This document shows, piece by piece, positions 20,742 through 32,400 of a stretch of 64,000 nucleotides of DNA. The DNA comes from Amblyomma americanum (Eukaryota > Arthropoda > Arachnida > Ixodida > Ixodidae). The stretch lies in NCBI RefSeq assembly GCF_052857255.1, contig NC_135504.1, positions 134,590,929-134,654,928 of the forward strand. Reading direction: 5' to 3'. Under the pieces are notes generated by a model. That model was not told the DNA's origin. It searched no databases and saw only the letters and a program-made list of their open reading frames with translations. Within the stretch, counting starts at the first letter, position 1. Each line of letters begins with the position of its first letter. A program made the translations under genes and the position numbers.

Positions 20742-21530
20742 TCCGTGAGGGTCGGTGCTTGAGGTTGAGGTGAAGTCGGCGAAATTTGTGGTAGCTCCTT
20801 GCGGACGATTTCAAGCATCACTTCCCGCAAGATGTCGCTGGTGGTCGTCGTCGTGTCCGGCCAAACTGCACAGACATAAGGAAGGCGTTTGTACGAGCAC
20901 GGACGGCGAAGGTCTTCTCGATCGTGCTGGCTTCTTGCATGAATTCCTCGACGGTTTTTGGAGGCTGGCGCACGATGCTAGCAAAGAGTTGTTCTTTTAC
21001 GCCGCTCATTAAAAACAGAAGTTTCTTTTCCTCGGTCATCTCGGGATCGACGCGGTGAAAGAGGCACATCATTTCTTCGGCGTAATTAACCCCGGACAGG
21101 CTCGTTCAGAAGCTGGATCCTAGACTCGAGGAGTCCCTCAGCTCTTTCTTTCCTCACGGCACTGATCAATACCTTCAAGTGTAACGTCTTGAATAGAACT
21201 CGTGGTTTTCGTGTCCCGCACGTCGTGAGCCCTCCAGTGAGAAAAATACGTGCCCAATTTTTGCCGCATCATCCCACCAGTGTTCGGGGTCTCCGTCTAG
21301 GGATCCATTGAAAGTTTGAGGAACCCGCGGCTGCTGCAATATGATCGGGGTCGATATTTGTGGCGAGGTTGTGGTGCTTGTAGCAGTGTCTTTTCTTTGT
21401 CCGGTGCGGTCCGGCAGGGCCCTGAACTCAGGCTGCTCTCCCTGGGGACGTCAGCTGGTTCGGTGAAATGGGGGCTCGTCCTCCGGTGCGAAGCGCAGGG
21501 GGCTGGCGTCACGACTTGAAGGGGTGTCCG
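20742..21530 (-). pseudogene. gypsy A gag, N-terminal and capsid part
   Basis: Minus-strand frames read PEHWWDDA-like residues near 21280 and MMCLFHRVDPEMTEEKK, LLFLMSGVKEQLFASIV, PPKTVEEFMQEASTIEK (21072-20818), the capsid region of tick-type Ty3/gypsy gag. It ends at VMLEIVRKELPQISPTS where the LINE interrupts it. Frameshifts occur around 21100-21250. Together with 16331-16680 it makes a nearly whole gag with no pol seen. Confidence 0.65.
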
Positions 21531-21840
21531 GTTCGTAGATGGCTACCCCGCACCTCTATCAGATGTAACGAAGTAGTGACTGCAGTCGGGAGAGCAGAAA
21601 GACTGCGAAAATGGTGTCTACAGAAAACTATTTATTTGGGCTGGATTGCGCCCGCAATGGACTGAATCACTCGGCGGCGGCGTAGCAACAAGCGCGCCCG
21701 ACGGTCGTCCAACAGAATGCCCGCTGCTCTCGGCCGTGCTCAATTTAAAGCTGACAGCGAACATTCGAATAACGTGTGCAAAGTTACTAGAACATTCTGG
21801 AACAACGTAGAATCAGCTCTGCCTGGATGCGATCAATCTA
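21531..21840 (-). repeat. probable 5' LTR and leader of gypsy A
   Basis: Just upstream of gag A the minus strand carries a GC-rich segment, an AATAAA signal in CCAAATAAATAG (about 21635) and a leader. A primer-site-like ATCTGATAGAGGTGCGGGGTA-type stretch lies near 21545-21565. No second LTR is visible to confirm the limits. Confidence 0.4.
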
Positions 21841-21844
21841 GATA

Positions 21845-23000
21845 AATCTGGTCGCGTCTTGCTTCGCAAACAGAGCGATAAAGCAGCGTACCAGCAGATT
21901 TTAAGAATGAACAAATCTTGCAAAGATTCACGGCACTCTTTCGGAATACGTTTTTTAGAGTGGCCCGGGGTACTGGAAGGTATCCACAGCCGCAGCACTG
22001 AACCAGGTGTGATGGATGGTGTAAGCTTATCTTCGTCATAGCGGTGTTTGTGGTGTGTGCGGGAGAGTGTCTCTTGAGCAATCGTGCGATCTGGCGACAG
22101 TGTTCGCCGTGCTGGGCAGCTCCGGAGAGAGTTGTACACTCAGATGCGGCAGGACGGTAAGGAAGAACTGTGTCGATGGGAGCGGATGGTTGCCGGCGTA
22201 AATAAGAAAAAAAAACGGACAGAAGCTGGTGGTGGATTGTGTAGCAGTGTTATGCGTGTACGTTAGGAGAGAACAAGGTCACAGCTCGTGTGGTTGGCAG
22301 CGACGTTACCTGCCCTGCATGTCACCGAGGGAGCGATTAAAGCGTTCGGTTAGACCATTTGTTTGGGAATGGTACGTGATAAAAGTGTGAATAATTAAAT
22401 TGCGCTCGGCGAGCAGAGCTTCAACGACGCCAGACAGGACCGCGCCTCCTCTTTTACTCAGGAGTTCACGAGGAGCACCGTGGTGGCAGCAGTCTCCGGG
22501 ACTTCAGCAGCCGGGACGGCAGCAGTCTCAGCATATCTGGACAGGTGATCAATGGCAACAGTGACCCAGCGGTTTCCACGAGCGGTGTAAGGCAGAGGGT
22601 CGTATAAATCGACTCCAAGGCGATCTAAGAGGCGGAGCGGACAGGGTAGTGGCCGCAACTCGCCAGCTTACGGCGTTGGCAGGCCGGTCACAAGCGGACG
22701 TACTTGAGGATGAAGTTGTACATGCCGTGCAAGTTGTACCTGAGACGGATTCGAGTGTAAGCCTTGAATACTCCAGCGTGCCCGCATTGCAGGGCAGTGT
22801 GGAAGCAGCTGCATATTTGGGAACATATATGGCGGTGAATTACTAAAAGCCATTTGCGCACATCAGGGTTGTAGTTACGCCGATAATGAGGTTATCGGGA
22901 ATGGCAAAATGTGAAGCTTGGCAGCGAAGGCTGTGCGGTGCCGGAACCGTAGAAATGTCGGAGAGAAAGTCGAGAAGAGACGCAATTCAGTGATCTTTAA
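21845..23000 (-). pseudogene. gypsy B integrase
   Basis: Pieces in order: RLLDRLGVDLYDPLPYTARG and GNRWVTVAIDHLSRYAETAA (22458-22658), the start of the catalytic core, and a C-terminal piece with RYDEDKLTPSITPGSVLRLW, then TPGHSKK (21960-22080). The centre of the catalytic core is missing or unreadable between 22100 and 22450. Confidence 0.6.
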
Positions 23001-23210
23001 GCTGCTCTGAAGGCATGCCGCTGGCGATGAGCGAAAGCGCAGTGGCTTCTGGGGCGGAGAGGCTGGCAATCTGCGCTGGTAGCGGGAAGTTGGACAAAGA
23101 ATCGGCTTCCTGACGCTTGCGGCCCGACCGGTGGATGACGCGTATGGTATATTCTTGGAGGCGGAGAACTCATCGAGCCAGGCGGCGGGAGGGATCTTTC
23201 AACGAAGAAA

Positions 23211-24433
23211 TCAACAAAGGGCATGGTGGCCCGTTACCGCGTCAAAAGGACGCCCATAGAGGTAAGGCGAAGCTTGCCGGGGGCCGAAACGACGGCCATA
23301 CACATTTTTTTCCGTGACGGAGTAGTTGGACTCTGCTTTAGTTAGGGTGCGGCTGGCGAATGCAACTACATATTCTTTGTAGCCTGATTTGAGCTGAGCC
23401 AGCACAGCATCGAGCCCATTACTACTGGCGCAGCGTAAATTTGGTTGGAAGCTTGCGGGTCAAATTGGCGCAGGATGGGTGGCGCAATGAGGAGATTGCG
23501 CAAGATGTTGTAGGCATCGGCGCATGCAGGCGACCAACTCGAGAAATCCACGTTGCTAGCAAGGAGTTTATTTAACAAAGCAGCAGTCGCAGCAAAGTTG
23601 CAAGTAAAACGCCGAAAATTGGAACACAGGCCGAGGAAACTGCGCAGTTCCTAAGAAAAGTTGGTTTGGGAAAAGCAGTGAGAGCACGAAGTTTGGAGGT
23701 GTCGGGACGGAACCCTCCTTTAAGGCAACATGTCCTCAAATGGTTTATTCGCGAGCAAAGCAAAACGGCACTTTTTCAAGGTTAGCTGCAGGCCGCCGTC
23801 CGTAAGTCGGGACAAGGCATGCTCGAACCAGGCCAGGTGAGTCTGGAAGGCAAGCGAAAAGACCACGACGTCGTCCAGTTAGCACACGCACGATTTCCAC
23901 TTTGGGCTGCGCAAAATAGTGTCCATCATGTGCTCGAAAGTAGCCGGAGAATTACAGAGGGCGAAAGGCAAGACGTTAAATTCATACAGGCCGTCAGTGT
24001 TCACAAATGCGCTTTTTTTGCGATTTTCAGCTGCCATGGGGACCTTCAAGTACCCAAAGCACAAATCGTGTCACGAGGAGAGTTCCGCTCTTTCGAGGAA
24101 GTCAAGAGCGTTGTCAATACCTGGGAGAGGGCAAACGTCTTTCCGTGTTATCATATTTAGGTGGCAGTAAACAACGCAGAAATGAATAGGGGCATCTTTC
24201 TTTTTCACAAGTACAACAATTGGGGTCCATGGACTGTGAGAGGACTTAATTACGCCGCTCTGAATCATGGAGTCAATCTGTTCCTGAATAACATGGCGCT
24301 GAGGGGCGGATACACGGTATGGGCGCTGACGCAGAGGGGCATAGCGATCGGTGTCGATGTGATGGGCGACAGGCGACGATTGGCTCAAAGCGGCTTGATG
24401 AAAATCGAAGGAGGAGCGAAACTGATGAAGCAC
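23211..24433 (-). pseudogene. gypsy B reverse transcriptase and RNase H
   Basis: RT pieces: VIQEQIDSMIQSGVIKSS, SPWTPIVVLVKKKDAPIHF and FEHMMDTILRSPKW (23879-24433). The YxDD region is lost in a frameshift. RNase H piece: [20 protein letters not shown] (23211-23405), preceded by FSSWSPACADAYNILRNLL. At least four frames are needed to follow the protein. Confidence 0.65.
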
Positions 24434-25290
24434 CGGCAGAAGTTGACTGCGTAGAGGTGCAGGAAGGGTTGCGTCGAATGAGAGCCAGGGAAACGACTGT
24501 AGGCAGAATGACGAGCGCAGGAACCGGCGGACTGAGGGCGTTTACGGCGAGGGACGGCGAATTGTCATTCTCATCCCGTTGGAGAATGAAATCAATGAGC
24601 CGCACGGTTCCGAGACACTCACTGCAACGCACAGCGGAAGGATACACGGACTTATTGGTTACAAACAACGCGGGAAGGCCCGCTAAGAGGGTGAGTACGG
24701 CGCAATGTAGGGGCAGTGACTTGCGGTGGAGAAATACGGGCGATGCCATAAACTTTACGGTTCCGTCGTGAAGGAAGTCACAAGTGATGGGCATAAGAAC
24801 AGCAGAGCACGCAGGCAGGTCCACGTCTTCGGAAACGACAGGTTTGTGAAAAGCAGCGGAAGGAGAGCGGCCGACGAGGATTCGCTGAGAACAAGGAACT
24901 CCAGTTCGGCACGAGCACAATCGATGGCGGCATTAAGGCATGACAGGAAGTCTCAACCCAAGATTATGTCATGAGAACACGAATGACGATTTCAAATGCG
25001 TACAGAACATCCTATATAACGACTCGGGCATTGCACGCCGCTAACGGCTCAATAGGCTCTGCGTTTGCCGTGTGCTGCCAGAATCCAGAAAGTGGTGGTG
25101 TCACTTTTCGGAAGGGACGACAAAATGTGGCGGCCATTGCGGAAACTGCAGCATCGGCATCCACCAGCGCCAGAACGAAAACGCCCTCTACAAAAATCTT
25201 CGATAAGATTGTCGGGAGAGAAATGAGGTCTTTTACATTTCGCTGGCGGCGCAGTTTTTCTCTTGCGGAAGCGTGAGGCGCCACCGCCTA
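24273..25290 (-). pseudogene. gypsy B protease and PR-RT linker
   Basis: The protease active-site region reads VLALVDADAAVSAM, where DTGA would be expected; the change probably inactivates it. The frame at 24273-24920 continues with VFLHRKSLPLHCAVLT and DNSPSLAVNALS, the variable linker that precedes RT in this family. Confidence 0.6.
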
Positions 25291-25399
25291 GGAGAGAGGC
25301 AGCGGTGACGCAATGATGGTGAGCGCTGGTTGGAGAAAGCGGAGCGGTCCGGTGGAAAAGGATGAGTCTGGGGAGGCTCGGCTGTCGCTGAGTATTGAG

Positions 25400-26425
25400 T
25401 TTTAGGAGGCCATTAGCCGTACACTCTGGGAGGTAGCGGGGATACTGGCAAGAGGTGATGAGGCGCATGAGGCGTAGCGCAGCTTGAGCAGTAACTAGGT
25501 AAACTCGGCCGTGCAACGGCTTCAGCGTAGGTCAATCGGGCAGCGACAGGGGCGGGCGAAGCCGCTTGTGCAGCCGCCTGGACCGGTGGGAGGGCATCAG
25601 CCACACGTTCGGTGATGGCGTGGCAAACGTGGGATGGAATATATGGAGGCGGTCCGGAGTGGGGTGGCAGAAGAGTTGACGAGCAGCATCCTCACGTATG
25701 AAGTCTTTGCGCTGTTACGATAGCGCCGAGTGATCAGGTGCAGCAGACAGGCCGGCAAAAGACCAAACAGGCGCGGCGGGCTGGCGAGTGAGGCGCCCCT
25801 GCTTCCGCAACTCGCCGAAACTCTGGCAGAAGCTGAGAACTTCTTAAATGGCCCAAAGATCTCGAGAAACAAGCATTTGAAGTGCATCCTCCTCAATACC
25901 CTTCAGAATATGCTTTATTTTGTCGACCTCAGACATCTGGGCGTTGACGCGCGCGCACAGGCTGACCACATGTTCGATGCAGCTCTGAAAGGTGTCGACC
26001 GAGTGCTGCGAACGTTCGCGCAAGCGTCGCTCGGCATGCAGCTTTCGGACAGCAGGACGACCGAACACATGGGAGAGGTTCTTTATGAAGGTGGCCCAAG
26101 TGGAGAGGTCCCCTTCGCGGTTGCGATGACACAGGTTCGCTACGCAGGTCAAATAGAAGATTATGTTAGTCAATTTAATAGCATCGTCCCACTTGTACGC
26201 GCTCACCCGCTGGTGGGACGTGAGCCAGTCTTCTTGCACCGTGGTCGTCAGTCCCGCTGAAGAGGGTGGATTCCCGCCGGCGGAGGGAACCGGAACATGG
26301 GACTGCTGGGCCAACCTGCAAGTCTTGATGCATGGCGTCGGTGGGCATGCTGGTGGTCGGTAGCGTGCGGCTATGGAGATCCAGGGCGCACGGGGATGGC
26401 ACAATGAACCTCCATCACACATAAG
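25400..26425 (-). pseudogene. gypsy B gag
   Basis: The frame at 25844-26422 includes WLTSHQRVSAYKWDDAIKLT, DLSTWATFIKNLSHVFGRP, RSQHSVDTFQSCIEHVVSLC and VDKIKHILKGIEEDALQMLV, typical of the capsid domain of tick Ty3/gypsy gag. A short frame at 25413-25604 with RLTYAEAVARPS is the C-terminal linker. The expected zinc knuckle is not intact. Confidence 0.65.
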
Positions 26426-26584
26426 AGTGGATTATTTCGTGTTGCTGAGGGCGAAGGAAGCAGCGGAGAAGCAGTGGTGAGCCGCCGTCAATCGGGCTGA
26501 GCAGGGTCTCGCTCGGAGCTATGGCAATACAGTGGTGCTAATGTCCATCTCCTTCTTTTTCGATATATGTATATATGTATAAGT

Positions 26585-26812
26585 ATGGTTTAAGGAAGTT
26601 TAACGTCCCAAAGCGACTCAGGCTATCAGGGACGGCGTTGTGAAAGGCTCCGGAAATTTCGACCACCTGGTGTTCTTTAACGTAGTCTGACATCGCGCAG
26701 TACACAGGGCTCTCGAATATTGCCTACACCGAAATTCCACCACTGCGACCAGGATCGAATCCCCGTCTTTCGGGTCAGCAGCCGAGCACCATTACCACTT
26801 GAACAATTTCGG
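26585..26812 (-). mobile_element. tRNA-derived SINE (family 2)
   Basis: The minus strand begins with a tRNA-like head near 26812 (GGTGCTCGGCTGCTGACCCG, B box GGGATTCGATCCTGG). The body has ACGTTAAAGAACACCAGGTG and GTCGAAATTTCCGGAGCC, ending in TTAAACTTCCTTAAACCATA. Other copies lie at 34872-35092, 38612-38846 and 47037-47358. Confidence 0.75.
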
Positions 26813-26814
26813 GC

Positions 26815-28140
26815 CTCGACAGCGGTGCTCCGCAGAGGGGGTCACTGCCTCGACGGTGCAGTTCATAGATGACATGCGCCCCAAGACAAGGTAAGGGCAG
26901 AGGTACTTAACTGAAAACTTGGATGCAGCCGGCACAGACAGCCAGACGAGCGAGTCAGTGGTGACGTCACGGGCAGACTGGCCGCGGTCACACACATAAG
27001 TGCGGACACTTTGAGTGGTACACGTCAACGAGTGAGCCAGCTGGTGGCAGTGCTCAAGCGTCACGGGCAACGTCACAGAGGAAAGTGCGTTCTTAGCTGT
27101 CGTGTTGGAGGGAAGGATGGTATCCAGAGGACAAGAAGGTTCAGGGACATATAAAAGAAAGAAGTGAGTAAAACCGGTTGAATTTTGAGGAGCAGTATTG
27201 TATGCATAAGTGACGAAGAGAAGTACTTGATCCCAATTGGAGGCGTCGGAGGAAATGTACATGGCGATCATGTTACTAAAAGTCCGGTCGAATCGTTCAG
27301 TGAGGCCGTTGAATGTGAAGGTTGTGGAAGGCTCCTGTTTGGAGTCTTCTCCAACATGTCGCTTCATATTGTGTTAGCAGAGAATGTGGCTGGGGATATT
27401 TGCGTGTTCTGCCTTTGAAGAGGTTGAGGATAGCTGCGTACGTGAGCTCTACCGTTATCTCCGGGCCGTCCGAGGCGTTTGGTCCGAGGCGTTTGGACCT
27501 AGTGAGCCACGCATGCCGGATGGCATGCGTGGCTCAATAGGTCTCTTCGGTTGGCGTGGTTGGCGCTGACGGCCGCAACCACGCTCAGCCTGGAAGACAT
27601 CAGCAATCTTTAGGCAAGCAGCGAGACTCCTTTATTAGAGCAATAAAGTTTATTCACTCACTCACTCAGTGAGGCCGTTGGTTTGGAGATGGTAGGCAGT
27701 GGTCTTGCAATGAACAGTGTGGCACGCATCCAGTAGCTCGTGAACGACTTCAGATAAGAACGCACGGCCGCGGTCTCCGAGAAGTTCCGGAGGGGCTCCG
27801 TGACGGAGGATGAAATATATTACGGAGGAAGGATGCGACGACGCGAGCATTATCCGAGGGCGGGGCTGCCGTCTCCGCGTACCTAGTGAGGTGGTCCACG
27901 GCAGCTATAATACATAGCTTCCCGGCAGGCGTGGACGGAAGGCGACCATACAGATCGAGCCCCACGCGATAGAAGCGGCGAGCTGACCAGAGCAAAAGCG
28001 CTAACGGGCCTGCGGAGGAGAGAGGAGTAAACTTGCGCTGCTGACAAGCACTGCCTGAACGTATATAACGGCGAGCAAAACTGTACATTCCACGCCAGTA
28101 GTATCGCTGTGGCAGACTCACAAGTTTTCAGTAATCCAGC
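26815..28140 (-). pseudogene. gypsy C integrase, split by an insertion
   Basis: Upper part (28140-27681): LPQRYYWRGMYSF zinc-finger end, DLYGRLPSTPAGKL, AAVDHLTRYAETAAPPS and HLQTNGLTE. Lower part (27296-26815): RFDRTFSNMIAMYISSDASN, YAYNTAPQNSTGFTHFF and a C-terminal domain with VWLSVPAASKFSVKYLCPY. The two halves join exactly across the insertion at the NGLTE codons. Confidence 0.7.
27312..27665 (+). mobile_element. 354-bp retroposed insertion with 15-bp target duplication
   Basis: TCAGTGAGGCCGTTG flanks it on both sides (27297-27311 and 27666-27680), splitting the gypsy C integrase. The insert ends AATAAAGTTTATT followed by a (TCAC)n tail, the style of a LINE or LINE-mobilised transcript 3' end. 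An internal inverted pair around GAGCCACGCATGCC/GGCATGCGTGGCTC (about 27500-27533) makes a perfect 14-bp-arm hairpin. No coding motif; probably the 5'-truncated 3' end of a CR1-like LINE. Confidence 0.75.
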
Positions 28141-28199
28141 ATGAGCCCTTTGTGTGCCGAAATGGTGATGCGCAGAAACTTGAGAGCGAAGCTGGCGAG

Positions 28200-29645
28200 G
28201 ATTCACCAAAAACCATTTGCGGCCATCCGGGTGATAGTTGTGACGATAGAGCAATGAGTTGGAAATCGTGAAATGAGAAGCTTGACGAGGAAGGGCCTGA
28301 TTGAACGAAACTGTAGACTGCGCATTGAGGACATCGAGGAGAGAACAAAGTCATTGAGCTCGACCCTGTTTCTTTTGGAGGTCCGTGGCATTGAGCGCGG
28401 CCGTGGTCGAGGCGGACAATGACGAAGAGCGCGTAGTAGATGGCAGAAGTGAGCGCGACGAAGCGTTAGCGTCGAAATGTTTGCTCCCCAATCGATATAT
28501 GACGTTGATGTCGTATTCCTGAAGACGAAGAACCCAGAGTCGGAGGCGTCCAGAAAGGTTCTTTGAGGGTAACCAGCAGAGCGCCTGGTGGTCAGTAACA
28601 ACGTCGAGGTGGCGGCCATAGAGGTAAGGATGAAATCTTGTTAATGCCCACACTATGGCGAGGCACTCCTTTTCCGTAACGGTGTAATTAGATTCTACTG
28701 TTGTGAGCGTACGACTGGCGTAAGCAACAACGTATTCGGAAAAGCCGGTCTTATGCTCGGCAAGGACGGCTCCCAGGCTTAGGCCGCTGGCATCGGTGTG
28801 CTACTCAGTTGGAGCACTGGGGCCGTAATAACACAATAACGCAACCAAAAGACGACGGAGAATAGAGAAAGCATCGTCGTAGGCTGAGTTCCAAGCAGAG
28901 AGGTAGGCGCACCAATTTAGAAACTTCGTAAGTCATGCTATGGTATAGGCGTTGCCGCGCGCGAAGCGGCCTAAATATGAGTGCATACCGACGAAGCTTC
29001 AGAGCTCCTTAAAAGAAGTCGCTTTGCGAAAGTTTGTGACAGCACGGACCTTCTCCGGATCGGGTAGGCCACCATCTTTGGAGACCACATGGCCGAGTAT
29101 GGTCAGCCTGCGAGCGCCAAATCGACAATTCTTGAAGTTGTGTTGGTGACCATCATCTGTGAGGCAGCTCAGTTTCTTGTGCAAGCCTGCAAGATGTGTC
29201 GGAAAGTCAGGCAAAAAACAGAAAACGTTGTCTAATTAGCATACGCAAATGCGCTAATTGAGTCCACGCAAGATGTTCATGATGCGCTCAAACGTAGCGG
29301 GAGCGTTAAAGAGGCCAAAAGGAATCACGTTGAAATGATAGAGGACGTCAGGGGTGAGAAAACTTGTTTTCAAGCGCTCAGACTCAGCTATGGCGACTTC
29401 CTAACAGCGGAACGGAGATCCAGGGAAGTGAAGAACTCTTCTTCTTGCAAACTGTCGAGGGCATCGTCGTTATCTGGTAGTGAGTAGACTTCCTTGCGCG
29501 TAATTTTGTTAAGACGACGATAATGAACACAAAACCGAATCGAACCATCCTTCTTTTTGAAGTGCACGTCGGGAGACGACTACGGATTAGAAGAGGACTG
29601 AATAACGCCGCACTGTAGCTTGTAGTCAACCTGCTCAGCGATTAC
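28200..29645 (-). pseudogene. gypsy C reverse transcriptase and RNase H
   Basis: RT starts in VIAEQVDY at the hairpin insertion and continues as GSIRFCVHYRRLNKITRKEV with several breaks. The frame at 28999-29214 has ILGHVVSKDGGLPDPEKV, and RNase H/linker follows with [20 protein letters not shown] and [13 protein letters not shown] (28351-28653). The YxDD motif is not readable. Confidence 0.65.
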
Positions 29646-29801
29646 ATATGTATCAGCAGCGTGAACACAAAAAGGAAGAATAAGGAGAAGATAGTACAGA
29701 GCGCTGATCAGCGCTCTGTACTATCTTTTCCTTCTTCCAATTTGTGTTCGCGCTGCTGATACATATGGATCGCAACCAACTAGCCCGGCAGATGGTGTTA
29801 T
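29646..29801 (+). mobile_element. hairpin retroposon copy H1
   Basis: A near-perfect inverted repeat (arms about 60 bases, 29646-29767) is followed by a non-palindromic tail with CAACCAACTAGCCC. TCAGCGATTAC is duplicated at 29635-29645 and 29802-29812, and removing the insert restores the gypsy C reading frame at VIAEQVDY. The same tail follows the hairpin at 46870 and, reversed, the one at 44394. Confidence 0.8.
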
Positions 29802-30926
29802 TCAGCGATTACGTGCACTTTGCAGGTGACACACGGTGTGGCCGCTGCGGGAGAGGGGCATGAGTTCCTGCATCAATTGGTGAACGACAGAGGTCGCTAG
29901 GTCAAAGGAAGTTGTCTGGTGGTCTAAGGAATAGTGGAACTTATGAAGCAGGGAAATGGGCTTCTCGCGGTGAGCTGGGTCAAGGTCGCTGGCAACCGAA
30001 CGGTGAAACATTGCCTTGGAGAGCGCGTTGCAGACAGCGCTAGGCGGCGTGAGGGTGGCGATGGAGGTACCTTCGTAAAGAGCGTCATCGTCGAAGGGCA
30101 TGAGGAGGGCAAGGTGTTCAAAGTGTCCTAGACATTTTCCACAGAGCAAGGTGAACTGACAGGGCCAGGGATTCGATACGATGAGTCCGGCCTCACCGTG
30201 GCCAATGTCGAGGACGGCAAATGGAAGAGGAAAGCGTCGGCGGGCAGCAAGGATGGTCAAAGGCGGGAAGAGTGCAGTCCCGCTACAACCAGAGGTGGCG
30301 GACACGGGAACGAGCACGGCACTGGCGAGGGGAACATCGCTGACCCCGTCGACAAGTTTGGTACCAGATCGAGACGGCGGGTCGTCGGCGAGCGCATCAG
30401 GGAGCAGAGAGAATGCGACATGAGCACGAACACAGTTTATAACGGCATGATGGCGGCATAGAAACTCCCAGCCAATGATAAGGTGATGGGAGCAAAAGCT
30501 GAGCCCTAAGAATTCGACTACATACAAAACTTCCTCGATGATTACACATTGTCCGCAGGCAGTGGAAGAAGGAACGGACTTGGCGCTTGTGGTGCTCAGA
30601 TATAGTCCCGAAGGAGTTGGGGCGACATTACGCAGCGAACGACAGAAGTTTTTGGCCATAACAGAAACGATAGTACCAGTGTCCACAATTGCTCGAACAC
30701 CGTCAACTAACACATCTAAAAAGCTCGGTGGAGAAAGGCGAGCGCTTGAGCTGCTCGAAGTGTGCGCAGTTAGTACGCCACGAACTGTGGCTCCTAGTTT
30801 TCCAGTTTCGCGGGGACGCTGCGACGTTGCATGGGTGACAAGGAGCGACGGCGAGGGGAAGGTGAGCGGTGCAAAGCGAATGCCTGGCGGCCAAGAGCAC
30901 GGTCGGAAGAGGGTGCTGGAGGTCAT
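29802..30926 (-). pseudogene. gypsy C protease and PR-RT linker
   Basis: A 374-codon open frame. The active site reads VDGVRAIVDTGTIVSVM, with DTG intact, followed by AKNFCRSLRN and the flap-like LIIGWEFLCRH segment. The remainder is the divergent linker leading to DLATSVVHQLMQELMPL just before the RT. This is the longest unbroken part of gypsy C. Confidence 0.65.
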
Positions 30927-31299
30927 GGAAGTGATGATTTCTTTCCTTTAATATTTTGAGAGTTTAAATTTAGGCTTGATTTAGATCTAGGCTACATATA
31001 TGAAGTACTCTTGAAAAAAGAGGTAAGTGACGCAACGGCCGGGTCATTTCCAGCCGGCAGCTATAGATCTGTAGCACTCAATTTGAAGTTAACTAGTTTA
31101 GACACGTAGTTATTCTTTTTCTTTTTGAGGTGACCGGCTATTGCGGTAGGCAGAATTTTATTTGAGCGCGTGCTTGCGGCTGGTTTTTTAGCCTATAGAT
31201 ATACTAGAAATTTGTGGTAGTAATCTGCCTAGTTAACCTCCCTGCCTTTCCTTTTGTCTTTCTCTCTTTTTGTCGTAGCAATAATCGAATGCTGCTAAA

Positions 31300-32368
31300 A
31301 TGGCCAAGCAACTTAAGTTTAAATCCAAGGATTGTGAGGCGTCGGTGAATTGAAAGGAAACGCGGTTCGAATCTCTAGAGGAGGCCGAAGGCGCGAATTT
31401 TATGTGCCAATGCTGCGTGTTAAGTGCACGCCTGGACGTGGCCGACGAAGCGAACACCTTTCCAGCGTTACGTATGTATGTTGTAAAAATAGCGCTACAA
31501 ATAGAGAGGGCAGAGAAGAGCAAACTTCAAGGACAGCTTAGCCAATTCTAGGAGGCAAAAACGGCTGACGCCGCCAAGCGAAGCCACATTGGCGGACAAT
31601 CCCGTGGTCAGCCACGTTGATGGGGCCTGCACTGGCGTATACAGCGATAAGGAAGTAGGGAAGGCAGGTTGAGACAGCAACAGCTGCGCACACCTGGCAT
31701 ATAGGAAGTCTGGAGGCGACGGAGAGAAGTGGAACTAGCTTACTCCAAAGAATGAGGTGACAGTCACTGATGAAAGCTAGCATTATCTGGAAGTTAGAAG
31801 GGAGGAATAGAATACCCTAGTGCTTATCGGTGGTGACTGAGACATGTAGAGGTGCAAAAGAACTTTAATAGAGCTTGTAAAGGGTGATAAGTTGGTAGCA
31901 GTTGGGGCATTCCCAGGCAGGACAATGAACGCAGTACTGAGAGAGACAAAGAGCAAACTTTCTCAGAATGTTGCAGAGCGCAATTTGATAGTGGTAGCGG
32001 CGGAGCTAATTGATTTCTTGAATGGTGAAGCTGCAAAAGTAGTGGAAAGATTAGCGGAGGGAGTACACGATTTAAGGGCGATATCACAGAGAGTCGAGAT
32101 CGTGGTGTACACAGTGCCGGAGGTGCAAGGACGGAACGGAGAAGTTGCCAAGGACGTTGTGGCTGTTAATCGAGACATAAGGAAGTTAAACCAGGAGAAA
32201 GACTTTGAAGTGGCAGACATAAACAGAGGAGTGCATAGAGCAGGCTTTGGCAGAGGCTTTACAGGAGATGGCATCCATTTTATTGGAAGGCAAGGAGCCG
32301 AGATCGGCTGGCACCTGGAAGGATTGGCAGCAGCTTTTTTAGGGGGTCCACTGCGGCTCAGGGCGTAA
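31300..32368 (+). pseudogene. LINE ORF1 with SGNH-esterase-like C-terminus
   Basis: The N-terminal piece from ATG 31300 reads MAKQLKFKSKDCEASVN and FMCQCCVLSARLDV, a small Cys-rich module, then a helix-rich stretch, with several stops. The open part (31892-32368) has VAVNRDIRKLNQEK, FEVADINRGVHRAGFG and FTGDGIHFIGRQGAEIGWHL. GDGIH (codons 32264-32278) provides the Asp and His of SGNH/GDSL hydrolase block V, and the context with a final helix is typical. The GDS and GTND blocks expected upstream are lost in decayed sequence. Esterase domains of unknown role occur in ORF1 of CR1-group LINEs. Confidence 0.6.
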
Positions 32369-32400
32369 AGGTAGGTGGAAGCAAAGTAGAAAGTGTAACA

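Larger units (their letters stand above)
21845..26425 (-). mobile_element. gypsy B, decayed Ty3/gypsy element
   Basis: Order on the minus strand from 26425 downward: gag, protease, RT, RNase H, integrase, the normal Ty3/gypsy order. All parts are frameshifted. LTRs were not identified; the integrase end runs into the presumed LTR of gypsy A. The copy is old judging by the number of breaks. Confidence 0.7.
26813..30950 (-). mobile_element. gypsy C, decayed Ty3/gypsy element lacking gag
   Basis: Protease, RT, RNase H and integrase follow in normal gypsy order on the minus strand. Two later insertions interrupt it (27312-27665 and 29646-29801), both with exact target duplications. No gag or LTR was found; the 5' side abuts a LINE leader near 31.0 kb. 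It shares family with gypsy D at 32.75 kb. Confidence 0.7.

Noticed and set aside
21531..26425. Gypsy A and gypsy B as one tandem element sharing an LTR
   Set aside because: Each has its own gag with clearly different sequence, and no LTR matching 21600-21840 was seen at the right end of B.
31892..32368. Stand-alone esterase gene
   Set aside because: It is followed within 33 bases by a LINE ORF2 start and preceded by a LINE-type ORF1 N-terminus, so it is part of a LINE.
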